Shown here one piece after another: positions 34,178 through 45,630 of a stretch of DNA of 64,000 nucleotides. Numbering within the stretch: the stretch's first letter is position 1; each line of letters opens with the position of its first letter. Under the pieces are notes generated by a model that was not told where the DNA came from, ran no database searches, and was given only the letters and a program-made list of their open reading frames with translations. The DNA is from Neospora caninum Liverpool (lineage: Eukaryota; Apicomplexa; Conoidasida; Eucoccidiorida; Sarcocystidae): contig NC_018390.1 in the NCBI RefSeq assembly GCF_000208865.1, positions 5,350,270 to 5,414,269 on the forward strand, given 5' to 3'. The position numbers and the translations under genes were made by a program.

Positions 34178-37100
34178 TCACGCGTGCTTTGCGCGCCTCC
34201 GGGGGGGACTCGCCAATTCCTCGAAAGTCAGGCAGCTGCTAAACCAGGGTAGAGGTCCTCGCCACACCGACCGCCCGTTTGCTTCTCCGCATTCTCCCTT
34301 GTTCCTTCCGTGCCTACGGTTCTCGGAATCTCCCGCCTCGGTTTCCACCCCCGCCTGGAGGTTGCTGGTCTTCGAGGCCAGGCGGCACTGAAAGACGCGC
34401 GTGCCTCGGGCCATCTGCGCTTCGAGAAACTGTCTCCACGGCGTCGGCTCTCGACTTCTCTCCGTTTCGACGCGAGCTACGCGCTCTGCAGTGAGGGCGA
34501 CGAACGCCGAGCCGCTCCCCGTCATGCCTGCCGCGAGAAGGAGAACGCCGAGGTCCTCTCCGCTGTTTCCGAGAGGAGAGAAGACGCCGTCGAGGCCGAC
34601 CGCGCCGTGGGCTCCGTCGGACGGGCGAGTCGCAGGCGACTCAGACCTATCTCGAGGTGCGGGAGAAAGAGCTGCATCCCGCCCGCTGGCAGGCGAGTGC
34701 ATGCGCGGACCCAGTCCGCCTTTGAACCGCTGAAGCTGCTCGCTGAGCAGGGCCAAAGAAGGCAAGAGCGTCTCGGCAGGCCTCTGCAAGTCATTTTCGA
34801 AGAGCGCCGGAAGGAAAGAAGGATGCAGCGAAGCACCGGGAAGCGGCGCGGGAGGCCGAGAGCGCGAAGAACGAGGGGCCAGCGAGGCGCCTTGCAAGGC
34901 GGCTGCGAAATCCACAGCCGGCGAGGCGTCTGCGGCGCCGTGGAGAGAGTTAGGTGTCTGTTGGGCCTCGCGCGAGTCCGTGAGGCCTGAGGCTTCCGCC
35001 AAAGCTCTGAAGGCGTCATACACGGCTTTGGTTCCGAGGCCTTCGCACGGCTTAAAAATATACACACGGAGCGTCATCTCGTCCCCTGCTCCCGCCTCGC
35101 GCTCTCCCGCCGTTTCTGCTTCCTTCCGCGGACTCTGTCCTGGCGTCTCGTCCCGGCTTGTCGCTGTCTCCTGTGTCTGACGCGCCACGTGCGGCCCCGT
35201 CTCCGCTTCTTTCTCCTGGTCGTGAATACGCAGCGCACATTGGAACTGTCGCGCAATCGCCGCGCAGCAGTCGCGCACAATCTCGCCTCGCCCTGTACAT
35301 ACGGCGGCGCCGCGCGAGAGGAGAAAGAACGGGACGTCGCTGCCCAGTTCTGCGCCGATCCGCGCCAACCACATCAACACCGACTCCGACTGCCGCGTCT
35401 CTTCCGGCACGTTTCCATCCGTCCCTCTCTCCGCGCCGTCACCCGCTTCTTTCGCACTCCCGCACCTCCAGTTTGTGCCAAGCGTCTCTGCCGCGAAATC
35501 CCCAGGCGCGTCCCAGGCGCGCGTCCCAGCTGGGGCGTCTCCAGCGCATCTGGGTGCCCAAAGGTTCACCCCAAGCCTCTGGTCGCGGTTGGAGGTTGCG
35601 CCTTCGCTCTCCCGCTGCTCGCAGGCCGCCACCGGGGCCTCCGCCGCTACCTGAGCAGCGTCGAGCCGACGAGCTTGTCCCTCTTCCAGAGGCGCCTTCG
35701 ACTCAGACCCACGCTCCTGCGGAGCGTCTGAGGGAAATCTGTCCCTGTTTCCGCGGGAAGGAAGGCGCAGAGCCCCGATGGGCGGCGGCGCGAGGGCGCA
35801 TGCAGCCAGGAGCGCCGTGGCGGCGTTCGAGGAGGCGCCGCCGAGGCCAGCCTCTGTGGGAATGCTTTTGTGGAGAAATGCGACGAAGCGAGGAGCAAGG
35901 CGGCCTGCTCGGCCCCCAGACTCGATCGCTCGTTTGTCTTCCCCAGCAAGTTGCAGGTTCCGGCGATACGCGCTGAACGCCTTAAGAATCAGGTTGTTCT
36001 CTGCCGAACACGGGAGAGGCGATGAGGAAAGGAGAAGGTCGCCTTCTTTCGATTCGTACACGTGGGGAAAGGCGACGGTCGAAAGGAAGGGGAAAGCCGA
36101 GGGGGGGAACGGGTTCCGGATGGCCGTTTCCGCATCTGAGCGAGACGCCTGAGCGCCGGTCGCTTCCCCGGTCTCGCCCCGTCGCTCGCCCTGTGCTCTG
36201 CTCGCTCCTCGGAGTGCGTCCTCGAGAGTGCCCGTTTCTTCGCGTGCGCTTTTCGCGATCAAGCGTGGTCCACACTCCCCCGCCGTTGGCTGAAGCCGCG
36301 GAGGCAGCAGGCCGACGGCGAGGTAGTCGCATAGCGAGACAAAGTGGAAGAGGGAGAGCAGGGGATGAAAGGCTGCGCCGGGGGGTCGTGGAAACACCTT
36401 GAGAAACAAGTTGATTTTCGCCGGAGAAGGCAGGCAAATGAATGGCGAGGCGGCCGAAATGGAGCGCACGCCCTCGGCAGTCACGAGAAGCGACGGCTGA
36501 GCAGAAGAACGTGTCGCTGGACCCCGGACTCCAGCATGTCCGGTCTCCTTTTCCTCGCTGTCCCGGGGGGTTGCAACGTTTTGTTCTGGAAACGCCTTCG
36601 AGGGCGGTCTTCTGGACAAACACGGCGAAGACGGTAAACCAGGAAAACGACAACGCTCGCTCGACTGCTGGCTCGGTCTCAGGACGCGAAAACCGGGAGA
36701 TGCGTCCTCGTGTTTTTCCACACACAGATTGCAGAGTGGAGGAGAGCAGGCGCGGGAAGCGAGACGCGAAGGGGAGGCTAGAGAAGCCCGCGACGGGAGA
36801 CAAGACGGGCTGAGTTTTTCACGCTCTGAGAGGTCGCGAGGCGAAGGGGAGGTGTGCAGTCTGACTCGGGTGGGGAAGATGTGAGCTTGATACGGCAGGG
36901 AGGAAAAGGACGACGGGGAAGGCGTAGAATCGGGATGAAAGGCGTGACGCTCTACTTTTACTGGGTGAGACACCTGACGAGACGGGGAGTCTCGGCGCAG
37001 GTTGGGACCAGGCACAGAGGGGAGTAGAGACGGAGGTGAAGGGACAGAAGAAGAAAGGAGAAAAGAGTGCGGATGAGAAAAGGGAGAGTCCGCTGTGTGG

Positions 37101-37348
37101 CTGCGCTTTTCCCTGGCGAAGCACCACTTTCCGCGGGCCTCGGCCAGTGACGGCAGAGCAGCAGGGTGGAGTGTCGCCCCGGAGGGTGCGGAAAGTCCTT
37201 GACTGCGGATGGGGGAAGCGACAGAAGACGAGGGAAAGGAGCAAAGAAGAGAAAGAATGAGGATTCGATGTGTGCAGCAGGACACGAGGCAAAAAAAGAC
37301 ACAGGAAACGAAACCGGCGGGTGACAGCGCGAGACGAGACAGCCGCAT
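34178..37348 (-). CDS. ispE: 4-diphosphocytidyl-2-C-methyl-D-erythritol kinase (IspE), apicoplast-type
   Basis: GHMP kinase that phosphorylates CDP-methylerythritol in the MEP (DOXP) isoprenoid pathway, located in the apicoplast in apicomplexans. One uninterrupted frame of 1,056 codons starts with ATG at 37348. Motifs in order: PAKINLFLKV (residues 308-317), SLFHFVSLCDYL, the Gly-rich ATP loop IPTEAGLGGASSNAA (about 496-510), LGSDVPFFL (668-676), KPCEGLGTKAVY (766-777), FENDLQ (850-855) and MTGSGSAF (942-949). Bacterial IspE is near 280-300 residues. The excess is a leader of about 300 residues and long low-complexity inserts between motifs. The leader begins MRLSRLALSPAGFVSCVFF.. (signal-peptide-like hydrophobic core), then a Ser/Pro/Arg-rich stretch, as expected of a bipartite apicoplast-targeting sequence. 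A small Gly-to-Ala change sits in the ATP loop (GGASSN for the usual GGGSSN). It is intronless, unlike its neighbours. Confidence 0.95.
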   Translation of the reverse strand: MRLSRLALSPAGFVSCVFFCLVSCCTHRILILSLLCSFPSSSVASPIRSQGLSAPSGATLHPAALPSLAEARGKWCFAREKRSHTADSPFSHPHSFLLSSSVPSPPSLLPSVPGPNLRRDSPSRQVSHPVKVERHAFHPDSTPSPSSFSSLPYQAHIFPTRVRLHTSPSPRDLSEREKLSPSCLPSRASLASPSRLASRACSPPLCNLCVEKHEDASPGFRVLRPSQQSSERCRFPGLPSSPCLSRRPPSKAFPEQNVATPRDSEEKETGHAGVRGPATRSSAQPSLLVTAEGVRSISAASPFICLPSPAKINLFLKVFPRPPGAAFHPLLSLFHFVSLCDYLAVGLLPPRLQPTAGECGPRLIAKSAREETGTLEDALRGASRAQGERRGETGEATGAQASRSDAETAIRNPFPPSAFPFLSTVAFPHVYESKEGDLLLSSSPLPCSAENNLILKAFSAYRRNLQLAGEDKRAIESGGRAGRLAPRFVAFLHKSIPTEAGLGGASSNAATALLAACALAPPPIGALRLPSRGNRDRFPSDAPQERGSESKAPLEEGQARRLDAAQVAAEAPVAACEQRESEGATSNRDQRLGVNLWAPRCAGDAPAGTRAWDAPGDFAAETLGTNWRCGSAKEAGDGAERGTDGNVPEETRQSESVLMWLARIGAELGSDVPFFLLSRGAAVCTGRGEIVRDCCAAIARQFQCALRIHDQEKEAETGPHVARQTQETATSRDETPGQSPRKEAETAGEREAGAGDEMTLRVYIFKPCEGLGTKAVYDAFRALAEASGLTDSREAQQTPNSLHGAADASPAVDFAAALQGASLAPRSSRSRPPAPLPGASLHPSFLPALFENDLQRPAETLLPSLALLSEQLQRFKGGLGPRMHSPASGRDAALSPAPRDRSESPATRPSDGAHGAVGLDGVFSPLGNSGEDLGVLLLAAGMTGSGSAFVALTAERVARVETERSREPTPWRQFLEAQMARGTRVFQCRLASKTSNLQAGVETEAGDSENRRHGRNKGECGEANGRSVWRGPLPWFSSCLTFEELASPPRRRAKHA

Positions 37349-40300
37349 CGTGCCGCACGAGGACCTCGTCGGAGGGGAAGGGAGGTAGTAAGTCGAGAAG
37401 TAAGAGGACCACGAAGAAGGGATCGGAATAAAACAGAGAGGAGAGAAAAAAAAGATGAAGTGAGAAAGACGAAATCGCCACGCCGGGGGAAAATCGCGCC
37501 CCCGTAGAGATGCACAGTTTCGTCAACGCATGCGGAGCGCCACCGCGGGAGCCCGAGGCGACATAAACAGAGGAAAGGGCGATCCAGTGGAATGTACAGA
37601 AGTTTTCGGGACAAGTGAAGAGAGAGCAGCTTTCTTCAGAATCCCACCAAGTCTACACCGAGCAAGTCCGCAGGAAAACGATGCACGCCGGCACGGCAGT
37701 GATCCGCCGACAGCATTCTCGCCACGAGACACGGAAACGCGAACGCCTGCGGCTACAGGACACCGGTTTCTCGCGAGCGAGAAACGAGCGGGAAAGCAAT
37801 GCAGAAAACGCCGCAGGGGTAAAACCAACGCCCATTTCGGGACTCCAGACAGTCCGGCAAACTCTTTTGCGCGTCAAAGTTGAAGCCAGCTTCCCGTTCC
37901 GGCCCAACGGAGAGTACACATCACACGGCGTCCGCTGGATGCTGAACTCGTCGGGTAAGTAATAAGCAACTCGTGCGATTCAAGCAAAGCACAGAAAGGA
38001 ACGATCGGTGGCTAGATAGGCCTCTACAGGAGTTCGAAAGCCGGGGGTAATCAGTCATCTTCCGCCCAGAAGCTGTCAGCTGCTGTGGTGACCCATGCGT
38101 GCACGGCACGTGGTCAGAACCGTGCTACAGCGTTGTCGTGGAAGTCCGAGTGGATTTGGCGAGGCTCTCCATACCAAATTCTGCGCTACAGAATCGAAGC
38201 GACGATGGGTGGCCACGTCTCGTATTGATACACCGCCTCTACCGCTGCTTTGAGTTCCGGCACTCTGGTGCAGTGGACGTCAGTACGCCCTAAAGTACTC
38301 AGCGAGCCAATTCGATACAAGGAACTTGACGAGCATTACCAGATTTATATAAACGACAAAGACAACACGGTTTTAGATTGCAAAACGATACTCGGAGTGC
38401 GACGCAGTCTTCCCTAAAACCGGTCACAGGTACGGTGGTATTTGGAGTTCAAAAGAGTGGGTTTGTCTCCTGTCCTTGGACAAGGCTCGCGGCACCCTTC
38501 TGAGGGTCCAACTCGCAGAAAATCAGCCACGGCGCATCAACGGAACCTGCGATAGATAAATATGTCTGTTGGAAATACTTGTACGTTAGCGGCTACACTT
38601 CAAACATGCGAATTTTAGGTTTTCCTTGAAAACTATTCGGCAGAAGAGGCTTGATAGGGCTCCCGTAAGGATATAGTTTACAGCCACAGCCGTAGTTAAA
38701 TTATATAAAAGAGGAGTCGGACCCCCAGTTTTGTCGCTTTCTCCGGTCCAAGCAACGTCCAGTGTGTGACCATGCGTATCTGTTCGTCCCCGTGTCGGCA
38801 ACGTTCTCACTAAATCTGCCTCCCGAGAAGAAGTGTTTCCTGGAAATATCCGTCCCAAGGCCCCGAGCTTCCAGGCGGCCCCATGCTGCCTTTTTCGTGC
38901 GTGGCTCGAGTCCTGCGCGCTACCCAGTCTCTCTCCACCGCCACATGCTCCGTCTCCCAGATCAAGCGTAGCAAACGGAGCGCATGCAGTCTCTTGTCGC
39001 ATATCGTGAAGCCAGCTCATTACTTGCCGGAATCTGCGCACGGACCACAAATGCCTCTGACTTTCTTGCGGGAGTGAACATCTCCAGGGACGAGCGAAAT
39101 GCGTACGCGTCGTCGGCATGCGCCTGCATTTGAGTGTTTTCGCCACTGCCGCTAGGCGCGCGTCTGTTGCCTCTCTTCAACGATAAAGAATGTGTTTTAT
39201 CTCCGCTATGACTGTTCGCTTTCCTGCGAGGACTCGACTCTCCGACCCACAGACACACAGGATCGGCCCCCTTTTTGGCCCGCCCAGCAGATCTCGAGTG
39301 TCCTCGCGCAGATAACGGCGCTCCACGTGTATCGCCCCGAGTCGATCGTCGTGAATCGCATGCCTCGGGGAGTCGTCCACGGGGTAACCGTAAGTGGAAA
39401 ACCTAACTACGAAGAAACGCGTGACATCCGACGATTCGGTCTCAGTGGCGGCTCGGCCAGCGCAGATCGTCCAGCAAACACGAGTGGCGTGCGGCGATAT
39501 CCTGTGTCTTCCTCAACCTGACGTCGCAGCGGAAGGCGAACAGATCTGGCCGCACCAGCTTTTTTTGATTCCGGAAGAAAGGAGAGTTGACTCAGAGGAA
39601 CACAGGCACTGGGGAGGTAGACTGTGGACGTGCGACCCAAACACCTTCTGGAGGAAAAGAACTGCGGCGTGACGGGAAATGGGTTGGGCGGAGGGACATT
39701 TTCCCTTTTCCTTTAGGGAAGGAAGGAAAACTGCTTTTCCGCGATCTGCTGCTAGGTCTGGCATTTCGCCCGCCGGGCGGGACTGAGGCCGTGTGTGCGA
39801 CTCGAGAGATTTCGCCGCGTCGCGAGGCCAGAGAGAGCAAACCGACGCCGCATGCAGAAACGTGCATGAAAAGGGGAACCGCCAAGAAAGGGTGCGAGGA
39901 ATGTCGGTTCCGTGCGAAAATGCGCTCTCTCTGCGCGCTTTTTTTTCTTTTTCCTCTCCGCAGTGTCTTTTCTTTGTCTCTTGGGGGTTTTCCTAGCCGT
40001 CGACACCCCCATCCTCGCACACTTTTCTGCGCTTGAGAGGGCCTTCTACCCCTCTGTGTCCCTTCTGTCGGGGCGTCTTTTCGTGGAGTCTCGCTTTCTC
40101 TCCCGTACTTTTTCGCTGGGAGAGGCCTCGTTTCGACGCTTCTCTCGACCCACGAGAGCGGAACAGAAAGCTTGCTAGACCCCAACGGTCTTCACTCGCA
40201 GCGACACTGTCGTCTTGTCCCTGTGTGTAACCGCAACAGATAACCTCGGACTTCTGTGGGTCTCCCCAGACGATGTTCCCCGGCCTCCCTTCCTCTCCGT

Positions 40301-41139
40301 CGTTTCTCCGTCTCCCCTTCCGCCTTTTTTCTCTTGTCACTCGTGTCCCTTTTCTCTGCCTCTCTAGGTTCTCTTTCCCTCCTGTCCCTGCGGACTGCCT
40401 CGAAGCCCTCGAGGCCGGGTGTCGTCCACTGGCGTTCTTTCCTGTTTCAACAATGGGGGTCTAAGGCCCCCGACGAGTCTTTCTGCTTCACTTGCCTCGC
40501 CACGCGCTGCGTCAGCTGCGCGACCGATTCGTCCTGGCGGCTTCGCACCACCCTGCAAGAACACGGGAAGCCTGCGAAGGCGCGAAGCGAAGGGGAGACA
40601 GCGCGTTTCTCCGACGGGAAGATAGCGAGACGGATCGCCATATGTCTCCCCTCCAGCTTCTCCGCTTCTTCACTCGTCACAACGCCTTCAAAGCACGTCC
40701 ACATGTCTTCTGTTCGCTTCCTGCGGTGGGGCTCTTCATTCAAACGCCGGTCTTTTTGTCTTCCTCTTTCTCCTTTGTGAGGCCGACGCGCTGCACTCTG
40801 GAGCCCGTTTTCTCCCCACAAATATAGCGCCCTGAAGAGCGGGAAGGCGCCCGGGGCAAAAGAGAGACAAAGATTTGTTTTCAGGCGCCTCCAGCGGCAC
40901 TCCCTAGTTCCTTTTCGCTGCGAATCGTGCGCCGCTCCCCGAGTCCGTTCAGGAAGCCTTCTCCGCCTTTGCAGGTCTGCTGCGAAGCCGTCTCAGCCCG
41001 TTTTCTCTCTCCTCCCATCTCCTTACTCCTGCCTCGTCCCTTGCCGAAACCTAGACTCCTCTCTTCTCTGCCTGTTGGTCTCTCTCTCTCTCGCCAGAAA
41101 TCTGTCGTGTCCCTCCGCGGTCTTCCCCTGCACCACACG
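37349..41139. other. Intergenic region between divergent IspE and nucleoporin genes
   Basis: About 3.8 kb that should contain both promoters. Open frames of 60-200 codons occur on both strands but lack phase-compatible splice sites and protein-like composition. An AT-richer patch at about 38290-38720 differs from its surroundings. It resembles organellar inserts in composition, but I could not match it to cytb, cox1 or rRNA. The stretch before the nucleoporin ATG is pyrimidine-rich, typical of a 5' UTR here. Confidence 0.45.
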
Positions 41140-44100
41140 ATGTTTGGTTCCGCGGGCGCCTCGGCCACTTCCGGCGGCCGATTTGGCGCGTCTTCGGCGC
41201 AGCCGGCTGGCGGCGGGTTGTTCGGCAGCTCTGCATCGGCCCAGACGGCTCCAGGCGGCGCCTCTGCGACGACCGGGATGGGTCTCTTCGGGTCTACTCC
41301 GGCGGCAACTGGCGGCCTGTTTGGGAGCGCCTCCGGAGGCGCAGCCGGGACTGCAGGGACCGCGCAGTCTGGCGGAGGCCTCTTTGGAGCCGGAGGCGCA
41401 GCCGGGACTGCAGGGACCGCGCAGTCTGGCGGAGGCCTCTTTGGAACCGGAGCGACGACCGCGACGGGCGCCGGCGGGGCGAGTCTCTTCGGCGGGGGCG
41501 CGCAGAAGCCGGCGACGGGCGGAACGACGGGACTGTTTGGAGGCGGAACTGCGGCCGCAGGGACAGCGGGCGGTGGGGGCCTGTTTGGGAGTTCTCAGGC
41601 GGCCAAGCCCGCAACCGGAGGCCTGTTTGGAGCCCCAGCGGCGCAGAACACGGGCGCGACGGGCGGTCTCTTTGGAGCCCAACCGTCAGGGACGACTGCG
41701 GCGCCTGCAGGCGTCGTCGTCCTGCCGAGAGAACCCACCGTGGCAAACATCGACCGAGTGGTGCCTGGGGTGCTGGAAAAGTTCAAGAAGATCGAGGAGA
41801 AGATGCGAGAGGAGGAGAGAGTCATGAACGAACTGCAGACAGCGACGAGGAAGATGAAGGAGTGAGGCAGCGTAGTGAAGCTATTCACAAGAAACTGCAC
41901 GAAAAAGACTGGCAACAAGGCATATGCGGACGTCGAGATCGGTGTATGGGCGCCAGGCTGTTTGGGTGGAGGAAGCAGTTCGATTTCTCGACTGTACCTT
42001 CGCTGAAGGGTTTGTGTGGACTTGGAATCCGTCTTGCCACTCGGCTGTCTCGCATCGATGAGAATCTGTGTGGACGGGACGGCTGTCCTTTTTTTCTTCC
42101 GCGCAGATCTTTTTCGGGGTTTTCCTCCTCGCTTTCCGCACACCAGTCACGCGTCTCCTGGGCGTTCCATCACGTCCTCGTCTTGAAGCGCCAGGCGCAG
42201 AATCTGGCCCCCGTCGTTCAGCGCGACAAGGTCCGTCCCTGCCTCGTGGCGAAAGGGCTCTCTTTCTCCGCGATTTTCTCGTTTTCGAACTTGACTTCAA
42301 TACACATGGATCCTTCGATGTGCTCCTTTTTCACCTGGAGAGAGACGAGCGAAAGTCTATCGTCGCGGTTCTAGCGCACAGCGCACCTGGCTGGGGATGC
42401 AGATGTCTCTTTCGGCCTCACGTACCCTTACTCGCGCCACATCTATCCAATCTACAGATGCCCGTGCACAGAAATGTACACCGCCGTACATCTGTGTGTC
42501 TTTCCCTTCCTGTCTCCATTTCGGCATTTTTCTCTCTCTCTATCTCTGTGACTATATATATCTATGTCGGTAAGCTTATGAACGCTGGTGATGGATTTTG
42601 AACCGCCGTCGTGTTTAGGTTTTCTTGTGATCCCTCTCGTCTGTTTTCCCCACATGGCACCGAATGTTGTACCTGCTTGTGCCGTTTTTTCTCGTCCTGT
42701 TTTCCCTCTCGCATGCACGCCAGCAACTCGCTTTGCAGGTTGAACAGCTCCACCAGCAACTCGAACAAAACATTACTGCGGCTAACGCCTCTCTGGCGAG
42801 GGCCAGCTCTGTGGGCGCAGCGCGCGATGCCGTCTATGTCGTCCCTCTTCAGGTGCGAGCCTCTCGAGAGCTCTCGTGTCTCCAGGTCGTGGTCTTTGCC
42901 TGTTCGAGAACGCAGGCGCGATACAGATCGAAAATGCATGTAAAGGAACGCGCATATTCGCATCGATGGGTCACGGCGCAGGCGTTCCGATGCGTATGTT
43001 GCATCAACGTCCGCACTGTGGACGGGTGTGTGCGTATACAGGGGTGTTTATATGCATGCATGCGTGCTTATATATATGTATATGTGTAACTGTAGAGAGG
43101 AGAATTTGTTAATGAATCACATGCTTATATGCGTACACAAATGTATATATGTAGAACACCTCAACATCCTCCACCTCTTAGAGGACTTTGTTTTTTTTTT
43201 GTGATTGAAGATGCAGATGCGCGGTTTTCCTTTGTACACTATTTCGGTATGTGTTGCGTGGTGGCTTCTGCTGGCTGTCGGGGGGACTCTGCCGTATTTT
43301 TGAGGCCCTCAGAAACGAGAACAAAGACCCAGTTTTGTGTCTAGAGACTTCTGCTGAGGTTGAGGCAAGCAGCATGAGGCAAGTGGGTTTCGTCGGCCTT
43401 ATTTGTGTGCGCTCAGGTGCCGTGTCCTTTGTCTACGCCGCTGTATCAACAGCTTTTGCAAGATGTGTGGAGTGTAAGTGGAAGGCTCCAGCAACTGGAG
43501 CAGCACGTAAAGCTGTTGCGACTCGAGCGAGAGAACGCTGCGCGGGCGAGCTGTCCGTACGCCGATGAAGCGTACCCAGCGGGAGGCGATTTGGCAGCCG
43601 GAAGCGACTTCCACTCCGAAATTCAAATGATCAAAGAGGTCCTCGACTCTCAGCGGGAAGTCTTGCTCGCCACGGCACAGAAAGTGAGTTGAGAATCGAA
43701 CAGAAAGCGAGTTGAGAATCGAACGTGTTCGCTCCAGGATTGCGGCTCGGCTTTAGAGCAGTCCAGCACTAAATCTGCTTTTTTTCCTCTTTTTTGCAAA
43801 GCGCGGGGGGCAAAACGACGTCTTTTTCTAAAGAGAAGTCGCTATGGCTCGAACGGAGACGAGGTTCAACCAACTGCGTGACGACTCCAGATGCCCTGGT
43901 GCCAAGTCGTGGCCTGTCCGGTAGCTCCGATGTAACCGGAGATACATAAGTGTTACACGAGTGTGTTGATCCCTCTGTACCTTTGTATGAACGATGTACA
44001 TGGAGTTTGATGTATTAGATGTGTTTATATGTTTCGGCATCTATGTACTGTCAGTGGGTGACTTGTGTAGAGCAAATGTATGGTCATGTAGCTGGAAAAG

Positions 44101-45630
44101 TAAAACTGAACGGGGCTTATCCCGGGGGCCGTGCGCGTGCCGTCTGTTGCGTCGTAGAGATGGGGGACGCAGCGAAAGGAAGGGAATTTCGTAGAGTTTG
44201 TGTATCCCCAGCCACGAGTTCGCCTCCCCGTGGTTGCTTGCAGTCTCTTCATCGAAATGTGGACACGCCTTTTCTGTTTTGGTTCTTTCGCACAGGCCCT
44301 CGAACTCCGAGAAACCACGCGGCGGATGCAAGATCATCTCGAGCGTCTGGGGGTTAAGATTCCCGTCTTCCCCGAAGACCAGGAAGAGGCCGCAGTGAAT
44401 GCGATGGCTGTCCAGGCGAGCCAGAGCACGGGAGGTGAGTTTTGCCGCGGTCCTTCAAACCCGTGAAAATGTCTCCTGTGGTGTCTCGGAGACGCCCGTC
44501 AAAGGCACGTCGCAGCCATGGTTCCAGCTGTGGGCGGTTCACCTGGTTGTCCCAACACGCAGAAGCGTTCTAGGGCCTCGGCCGGGGGGGGTCACCTTGG
44601 TGCCTGTCGTATCAAGTGGGACTCGAGGTACAGCACTTGGTTCGGGCGTATGTTGAGTTTTTTTTCGATGCTGAGAGTTGCAGGCAATGACCTGCGGGGG
44701 GGGGGGGGCGTCATTTTCAATCGTGTTTTCAACAGGATGGGGAAAGAGATTTGTCATGCTTCCGCAGGTCGACACACGCGCTGCACTGACTGTACGCTTT
44801 GGGGCGTCGCTCCCTGTTTCTCTTGTCAACCTGGAATCCCTCGATGTTGCCGTTTCGCGTGCTTCACCAGCATGTGGCTCTTCCATCAGCAGAATCTCAA
44901 AACTGCGACGAATTTAAAACCTGGACGCCATGTGCGGCGTGAACCCTGCGTGTGTGCCTCCGCCCAGGCCTCTTCGGGACTACCCGCTCCGACCTCCTCA
45001 CCTCTCGGTGGCCTTTTGGGGCCTGTGAGCTCCCAGACGTCACCGGGCACTTCCGGCGGCCTATTTGGCGCGTCTTCGGCGCAGCCGGCTGGCGGCGGGT
45101 TGTTCGGCAGCTCTGCATCGGCCCAGACGGCTCCAGGCGGCGCCTCTGCGACGACCGGGATGGGTCTCTTCGGGTCTACTCCGGCGGCAACTGGCGGCCT
45201 GTTTGGGAGCGCCTCCGGAGGCGCAGCCGGGACTGCAGGGACCGCGCAGTCTGGCGGAGGCCTCTTTGGAACCGGAGGCGCAGCCGGGACTGCAGGGACC
45301 GCGCAGTCTGGCGGAGGCCTCTTTGGAACCGGAGCGACGACCGCGACGGGCGCCGGCGGGGCGAGTCTCTTCGGCGGGGGCGCGCAGAAGCCGGCGACGG
45401 GCGGAACGACGGGACTGTTTGGAGGCGGAACTGCGGCCGCAGGGACAGCGGGCGGTGGGGGCCTGTTTGGGAGTTCTCAGGCGGCCAAGCCCGCAACCGG
45501 AGGCCTGTTTGGAGCCCCAGCGGCGCAGAGCACGGGCGCGACCGGCGGTCTCTTTGGAGCCCAACCGTCAGGGACGGGCGGGAGCAGTTTGTTCGGCAAC
45601 ACAGGTGGCGGCTTATTTGGAGCGAAGTAG
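41140..45630 (+). CDS. GLFG-repeat nucleoporin, Nup58/Nup49-like
   Basis: FG nucleoporin of the central transport channel. Six exons agree in phase: 41140-41861, 42107-42230, 42724-42852, 43417-43683, 44296-44434, 44768-45630, giving 747 residues. Exon 1 encodes about eleven FG motifs (mostly GLFG) in a Gly/Ala/Thr-rich chain, then VANIDRVVPGVLEKFKKIEE and a charged helix. Exons 2-5 encode coiled coil (LKRQAQ.., QLHQQLEQNI, PLSTPLYQQLLQ, LQQLEQHVKLL, IQMIKEVLDSQ, LELRETTRRMQDHLERL), resembling the Nup58/p45 and Nup49 rod. Exon 6 carries a second GLFG block ending GGLFGAK. Central coiled coil flanked by FG blocks on both sides is the Nup58 layout. The exon 6 start is odd: reading phase requires an acceptor at 44767, adding a Cys-rich linker; the CAG at 44967 would put the GLFG block out of frame. 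Confidence 0.85.
41166..41694 (+). repeat. GLFG block copy A (direct repeat of 45048-45576)
   Basis: This 529-bp segment of nucleoporin exon 1 recurs 3,882 bp downstream in the last exon without gaps. By eye I find four base differences: three change a residue (R/L, A/T, N/S) and one is silent. Inside, a 57-bp unit (19 residues, GGAAGTAGTAQSGGGLFG plus A or T) is repeated in tandem at 41335 and 41392, and copy B has the same tandem pair. Confidence 0.93.
45048..45576 (+). repeat. GLFG block copy B (direct repeat of 41166-41694)
   Basis: Same length and order of FG motifs as copy A, with similarity stopping abruptly at both ends. The flanking coding sequence of the two copies is unrelated. 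Copy B is followed by two further FG motifs and the stop. Confidence 0.93.

Noticed and set aside
34310..36813. Several + strand open frames of 80-270 codons opposite IspE
   Set aside because: Shadows of the GC-rich IspE coding sequence; no motifs.
41023..41746. Long open frames antisense to, and in other frames of, the GLFG blocks (also 45061-45829)
   Set aside because: GC-rich repeat coding keeps several frames open; only the GLFG frame makes a recognisable protein and fits the splice phases.
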